Source: Azospirillum brasilense
Lineage (GTDB): Bacteria > Pseudomonadota > Alphaproteobacteria > Azospirillales > Azospirillaceae
DNA: 64,000 nucleotides
Reading direction: 5' to 3'
Assembly: GCF_007827795.1 (NCBI RefSeq)
Contig: NZ_VITI01000003.1
Span: forward strand, 342,090-406,089
Each line of letters starts with the position of its first letter. The first letter of the stretch is position 1. Below, in pieces: positions 63,001 to 64,000 of the stretch. Made by a program: the position numbers and the translations under genes. The notes under the pieces were generated by a model. That model saw only the letters and a program-made list of their open reading frames with translations, had not been told where the DNA came from and ran no database searches.

Positions 63001-64000
63001 TCGTGCCCGACCCGTTGATCGACGGACCGCCGGACGCGCCCGAGGCCGACCCGGTGGAGATCAGCGTCACCGACCCGGTGGAACTGGTGCCGGCGTCCAT
63101 GGCGCCGGCCACGATGCCGCGATCCACGCTGTAGCGCAGGTCCATGTAGGCGCTGCCGCCGCTGCTCGGCGTGGACAGCGCCAGCGTCTGGATGCCACTG
63201 GCTTCCGTCACCGTGAAGCTGCGGTTGGAACCGAGGGCGTTGAACTGGTAGGTCCCCGTGGCGGTGGACGACTTGTGCGTGACCGTGACGTCCAGCGCGG
63301 TCAGCGCGGTGTTGCTGTTGTTGAGATAGATGTCGCCGTTGCTCACCACGGTCAGCGACGAGGCGGAGGTCTTCACCGCCCGCGTGCTGGTGCCGATGGA
63401 GCCGCCGTTGGTGCCGCTGCCGTTGGCCGACAGGGTGACGGAGGACGCCGCGATGGCCCCGCCGCCCACCATGGTGATCGTCGAGTTCTCCCCGCCGCCC
63501 GCGGTGATCAGGCTGACCGATCCGCCGGTGGCGACGATCTCGGAAATCTCGATGCTCTTCTTGCCGGTGAAGCTGAAGTTGCTGTTCTGCGCGCCGGTGA
63601 CGTCGATCGTCGTCTTGGTGCCGCTGTCGGCCAGCGAGTAGACCTGTGCACCGGTGCTGGCTATGGAGAAGGTGCTCGCGGTCGAGGAATTGGTGGTGCT
63701 GTTCGTGCTGTTGATCGCCAGGCTGGTGAAGGCGCGCCCGTTGTTGTCGACGTAGATGTTCCGCCCGGCGGTCACCGACAGGTCGCCGGTGTCGAGGCTG
63801 ATGGCTCCGTAGAGGGTCGAATCGCCGATGGAGGAGCTGGTCCCCGCCTCAAGCGACACCTTGCCGGCGGTGATCTTGCTGCCGTTGCCGGTGTTGGTGA
63901 CGCCGCTGGACGAGACGATGGCGACGCTGCCGCCCGTTCCGACGTTGACCGTGCCGACCTTGATCGCACGCGACGAATTGAAGGCGAAGTTCAGCGCCGT
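51071..64000 (-). CDS. Giant repetitive exoprotein, filamentous-haemagglutinin/TpsA-like (5' partial)
   Basis: One frame of at least 4,309 codons, still open at the right window edge (codons at 63860-64000 read without a stop). Composition is Gly/Thr/Ala/Ser/Val-rich with no Cys, in short beta-helix-type periods (GSVSLTATG, GNLTV, NGAQALT). Central residues contain 14 near-identical ~92-residue repeats, each with GGTTALASLT. These are followed by at least five degenerate repeats (GGTSRLGAL, GGTERLGDL and others). The C-terminus is Pro/Gly/Ser-rich, ends TGNQQTDKEEAR, and has no autotransporter barrel. A secreted beta-helical adhesin of a two-partner system is the best guess; the N-terminal TPS domain is out of view. 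Confidence 0.88.
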   Translation of the reverse strand, partial: TALNFAFNSSRAIKVGTVNVGTGGSVAIVSSSGVTNTGNGSKITAGKVSLEAGTSSSIGDSTLYGAISLDTGDLSVTAGRNIYVDNNGRAFTSLAINSTNSTTNSSTASTFSIASTGAQVYSLADSGTKTTIDVTGAQNSNFSFTGKKSIEISEIVATGGSVSLITAGGGENSTITMVGGGAIAASSVTLSANGSGTNGGSIGTSTRAVKTSASSLTVVSNGDIYLNNSNTALTALDVTVTHKSSTATGTYQFNALGSNRSFTVTEASGIQTLALSTPSSGGSAYMDLRYSVDRGIVAGAMDAGTSSTGSVTLISTGSASGASGGPSINGSGTITAGSVSLTAIGSGGNVGGTNQVQTSTQKLSIASGGNVAVSNNATLTDLTLDSRHNKSGGGTNTYSITSTGLTATFSDSTNDGLAVTNVTQSGLKLNISNDKALRIAKIDVGSTGTVDLTANSGSSSISATNSSGTTVTASSLTLKGTSVEHTSSGSRFTTQVGTLSADLKGSLTLSNTGTLTLKDVKAGSSADIKVTNNGSLLQSGTKPLSADKVTLTVEGGSIGASGTPLLTETQTLEVTAGRNVHLTNSADLYALSLDVRHASSGTQNVYDIRSEGLTFALTDSNTGSQYTLGSVVDSSGLDFSFKSDNSVALGTINGGLSRKVSIETTGNGKDILSNGNSKVTAGTVTLTATGTIGQAGSSSSHIATMADTLALSTATDAFVDNGRDLTALSLTSSRTTGAGTYQITAPQLVFTMTDDGTTTTLSNLTDATGLAFKLDTQHALSIGTLNVQSWGTVDLTSAGNILGAASATAGNPANRITAGTATLSSGGGAIGSSSNKIHLSSSSATFNVTGDLYVESDTRIGTLKIKSTSSSITNRTYSLTSVDTAGAAIALSGSESSSAMALASLTDGSGVRFTFDSHRKMVVGGLDVGKTGTIKLVASPGIVGTGAPNLKINAGIAELNASSGSVGETGGQFVGITTGNLTVNANNGAVINLHGSTVIDAMNLGGALTLNNSTGDIALGSISMNGANAVINNQGGSILSGTISGSNLVNLTATGSIGNVSAISMQAGSSGTTTLTASAAGSITVSESKSLIAQSVVSTGGGAITLSTGSQGTGLLTAGTITTTGKVSLTSSDGNIRANSGNLVSGSSVELSAVKGGIADTGSTLNVATTDLTLKTPGTFNVADTLDLAKLTIDRTPSTGTTTSGTMSLTATNLSWNVTDSGGVTTFTTLTDSTGLDFTFKAPGAIAIGTVNTGASSTVSLTATGNSASAGNITAVNNSSTITAGSLKLDAQKKTNEQGNSSAIGSAATALGMNVSSLTASSGTGGLFVKNAAGLNLSSITTGGALTVIAATGDLTVSNVSYDNSKALTLTATTGRIVGGGSSLSLGNGSTTLTAAAGIGTADSAFKVTTSGTGALTTNVTGAGGLYLDIAGSLTGGLTAAVNNGPVVVSGSGNITLTNVAIATDAAGNSITVTSTGGSITAGTVTAGANNGSVTLSATGNGGKILAANGGSAVTGKTVALNGAGGIGTSSARVGVGGAQVQANGGSGDIYLSTTGATALAYAATTGGKIDVQAGDRLQVVSASTGGGAITISSTAADADIIAGSIDAGTGAVSLSSTGGGVYDDGLAETRIVGGTVSLTGGKGVGTSTRSVQTTTGGLTLASATGSVYVTDATTSGVTVTSATASSGSVIIASAGTMTVQSVSANTSSGAVALTAAGSILGSGNGTHVTGYSASLTANGGDIGTVTDATTGAGTPLKMNVSSLTGLTATGTTPVISVDNINSAALTLGNNLVTLGAGGSAYIRTAGNLDASAGLSMTSGNLLLQSGGVLTLPTAAINLGTGALTLKGATDVVAAGASPRALSITAASLTFASGSNGGDTTLNTTVGTIDASLTGSGKNLTVNNTGTLTATTLNAAGTVTATSSTGMTATSVTGIGTVSLTATTGDLTVGAVNAGPTGTINLSAAGGSLLTGNGTSLTGGTLNLTSNTGIGTSSAAFTSSIANISATVTGTGGIYLAGTGFTLGNLSTTNGDISVTASGAISDGNATTGITAGGSGTISLVSTGGTVTLTKAVSSTGPDDTRASVTVQGTSIALGNVTTTGTQTYTGNTTLGGALSGKSVTVTGNLILSGTNRTVTATGGDLSVSGTLNGGGYGATLNAAQGGVTLGGAASNLAYLTASAGTIGLRAVTTTGAQSYTGATSLQGAYATGNGTFTVTGATTLAGGTTVNSGSGNVLFSGTVNGANSLVITSSGATQFSGAVGGTTALASLTIDAGGTASVKSVTTTGAQTYSGTVTLDGTYATGAVFSAIGAVTLAGDTTVDGTSSVLFMNTVDGAHALVVNNKGMAQFNGAVGGTTALASLTTDAGGTSSVKSVTTTGAQTYNDAVTLDGTYTTGSGNFAANGAATLAGATTVNGGSVLFAGTVDGAQALVINSKGATQFTGTVGGTTALASLTTDAGGTSSLRTVTTTGAQTYNDAVTLNGTYTTGSGNFAANGAATLAGDTTVNGGSSVLFAGTVDGAHALAVNNKGTTQFAGTVGGTTALASLTTDATGTSSVKSVTTTGAQTYNDAVTLDGTYTGGTVTANAAATLAGATTVNAGTATFNGAVNGAQALTIAGTGTTQFSVAVGGTTALASLTTNAGATASFLDVTTTGAQTHGAATTLNGAYATTSGAFAANGAVTLAGDTTVNGGSSVLFAGTVDGAYALVINNKSTTQFTGTVGGTTALASLTTDAGGTSSVKSVTTTGAQTYSDAVTLNGTYTTGSGAFTANGAATLAGATTVNGGSVLFAGTVDGAQALVINSKGATQFNGAVGGTTALASLTTDAGGTSSVKSVTTTGAQTYNDAVTLDGTYTTGSGAFTANGVATLAGATTVNGGSVLFAGTVDGAQALVINSKGATQFSGTVGGTTALASLTTDAGGTSSLRTVTTTGAQTYNDAVTLNGTYTTGSGNFAANGAATLAGDTTVNGGSSVLFAGTVDGAHALAVNNKGTTQFAGTVGGTTALASLTTDATGTSSVKSVTTTGAQTYNDAVTLDGTYTGGTVTANAAATLAGATTVNAGTATFNGAVNGAQALTIAGTGTTQFNAAVGGTTALASLTTNAGATASFLDVTTTGAQTHSAATTLNGAYSSLNSPITFNGATTLAGTTLVDAGYGTITFNGTVNGAQALTAISTGAMVFNAAVGGTTALASLTTGTGYTSLVNVTTAGAQSYGGETSLMGTYATGNGAFTVAGPVTLAGAATVNAGSGAVTFNGTVNGAQALTVNGSGATQFNAAVGGTTALASLTTDADGTTSLKSVTTSGAQTYNDATTLDGAYSSANSPITFNGETTLAGTTLVDAGYGTITFNGTVNGAQALTAISTGAMVFNAAVGGTTALASLTTGAGYTSLVNVTTAGAQSYGGETSLMGTYATGNGAFTVAGPVTLAGAATVNAGSGAVTFNGTVNGAQALTVNGSGATQFNAAVGGTTALASLTTDADGTTSLKSVTTSGAQTYNDATTLDGGYQAGTVFSAAQAVTLGGDSRITGTGGIVLTSTLDGGRALTLTSGSGDILLGGAVGGTSRLGALTINGGGTTTVTGAVKAASLATDATGITILNGGSVDTTGAQSYADAVTLGTDTVLTGTQLSLSGGIDAAEAGRQGLTIAGNAAITGTFGTRQALAALTVGGETLLNGATAVTSGAQTYGGAVRLTGSPSALTGTGVTFAGTLDGAQALTVTSGTADAVFAGAVGGTERLGDLTVNSAGQTRFAQSVRAASVVTDAAGTLALNGGSVDTTGTQTYGERAVLGTDTRLTGSTVVLAGGLDAATRGGQGLTIAGNAVVNGTVGGTQALSRLSVTGIAALNGGAVTTVAEQSYDGAVTLGTDTVLTGGTVSLLNGGNAANAGAQGLTVDGEAILAGVFGETGALRQIAVSGGTRLSGATVTTTGAQRFGGALTVAGASALSSAGGDLVFGGAVDSANRSALSLNGAAIRASGDIGASGLMGDVTVRTSGGVFYDGAVTVRSLSQTTGGESRFAKALTATGTDGLRLTGAGFTFGAAVNSAGSLALVTTDGAGTVTFGRDATVVTEGGFTQSGGSGIVLPASITAKNGPITLGAVASLPDGQASITAGGPITMAGLQGKATMLTMASDGGALLIGQETGTTLQKIDVLSLTVPKAGSARMFGTVAGKTDALAASAIDSPLRAAPYFINNTPWGPTQQVSRVAATVVVVVPVPSTPGVTSLFTGTVTGAGLTPNALAAYAAPQVLSLAGTTPSLTGAGAQPEVLSTGSGTGGSGNGAGTTPSTTRAGAQPEVLTSGPAPSATGNQQTDKEEAR
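53490..57420 (-). repeat. Tandem ~276-bp coding repeats (14 near-identical units, higher-order)
   Basis: Units of about 273-279 bp encode roughly 91-93 residues with the core GGTTALASLTTDAGGTSSVKSVTTTGAQTYNDAVTL. They are organised in larger near-identical blocks. One 561-bp step repeats 53551-54111 at 54112-54672 with a few substitutions. Another 1,380-bp step repeats about 54630-56009 at 56010-57389 over at least its first half. Confidence 0.85.

Overview
The window reads as GC-rich, gene-dense chromosome or megaplasmid from an alphaproteobacterium, most likely an Azospirillum-like member of the Rhodospirillales. That placement is inference, from the GC-rich codon usage, a RegB/RegA redox two-component pair, a napEFDABC operon, a cyoABCD-surf1 quinol oxidase operon, a FixK-type regulator and a fused TRAP permease. 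No rRNA, tRNA, insertion sequence or CRISPR array was seen.

Region 1 (1-9.8 kb, + strand) is a catabolic-looking cluster. It holds an oligopeptide-type ABC transporter (two permeases, the first cut by the window edge, and a double ATPase), a ketopantoate-reductase-like dehydrogenase, an M20 carbamoylase/amidase, an HDAC-fold acetylpolyamine-amidohydrolase-like enzyme, a TPP-dependent enzyme, a DUF849/BKACE enzyme and an EamA transporter. Several genes overlap by 4 nt. Substrate import, amide hydrolysis, 2-oxo-acid and 3-oxo-acid chemistry fit one unknown pathway. Region 2 (9.8-18.2 kb) has a LacI regulator divergent from a TRAP transporter (DctP, fused DctQM), a VOC protein, a RuBisCO-like protein and a DUF1537 kinase. 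The last two genes resemble the RLP-plus-kinase pair of 3-oxo-isoapionate catabolism. A FixK/FNR-type regulator follows.

Region 3 (18.4-30 kb) is bracketed by two almost identical HU genes. Between them lie an ECF sigma/anti-sigma pair, a Bax-inhibitor-1 family protein, an oxalate/formate-antiporter-like MFS protein and napEFDABC for periplasmic nitrate reduction. Region 4 (30-38.6 kb) carries regA and regB, surf1 and cyoDCBA on the minus strand. A divergent MHS-type MFS transporter shares an intergenic region containing a FNR/FixK-like box and a perfect 21-nt palindrome.

Region 5 (38.6-51 kb) is mixed: a 57-aa membrane protein, a stand-alone NAD(P)H-hydrate dehydratase and a histidine phosphatase, a PAS-GGDEF protein, a BCCT transporter, an MprF-like membrane protein without its synthetase domain, a TrkH potassium transporter, small hypotheticals, a secreted protein and a SapC-family protein. 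Region 6 (51.1-64 kb, minus strand) is one giant repetitive reading frame, open through the right window edge (at least 4,309 codons). It resembles a filamentous-haemagglutinin-type exoprotein and contains 14 near-identical ~92-residue repeats plus degenerate ones; sapC lies 45 bp downstream.
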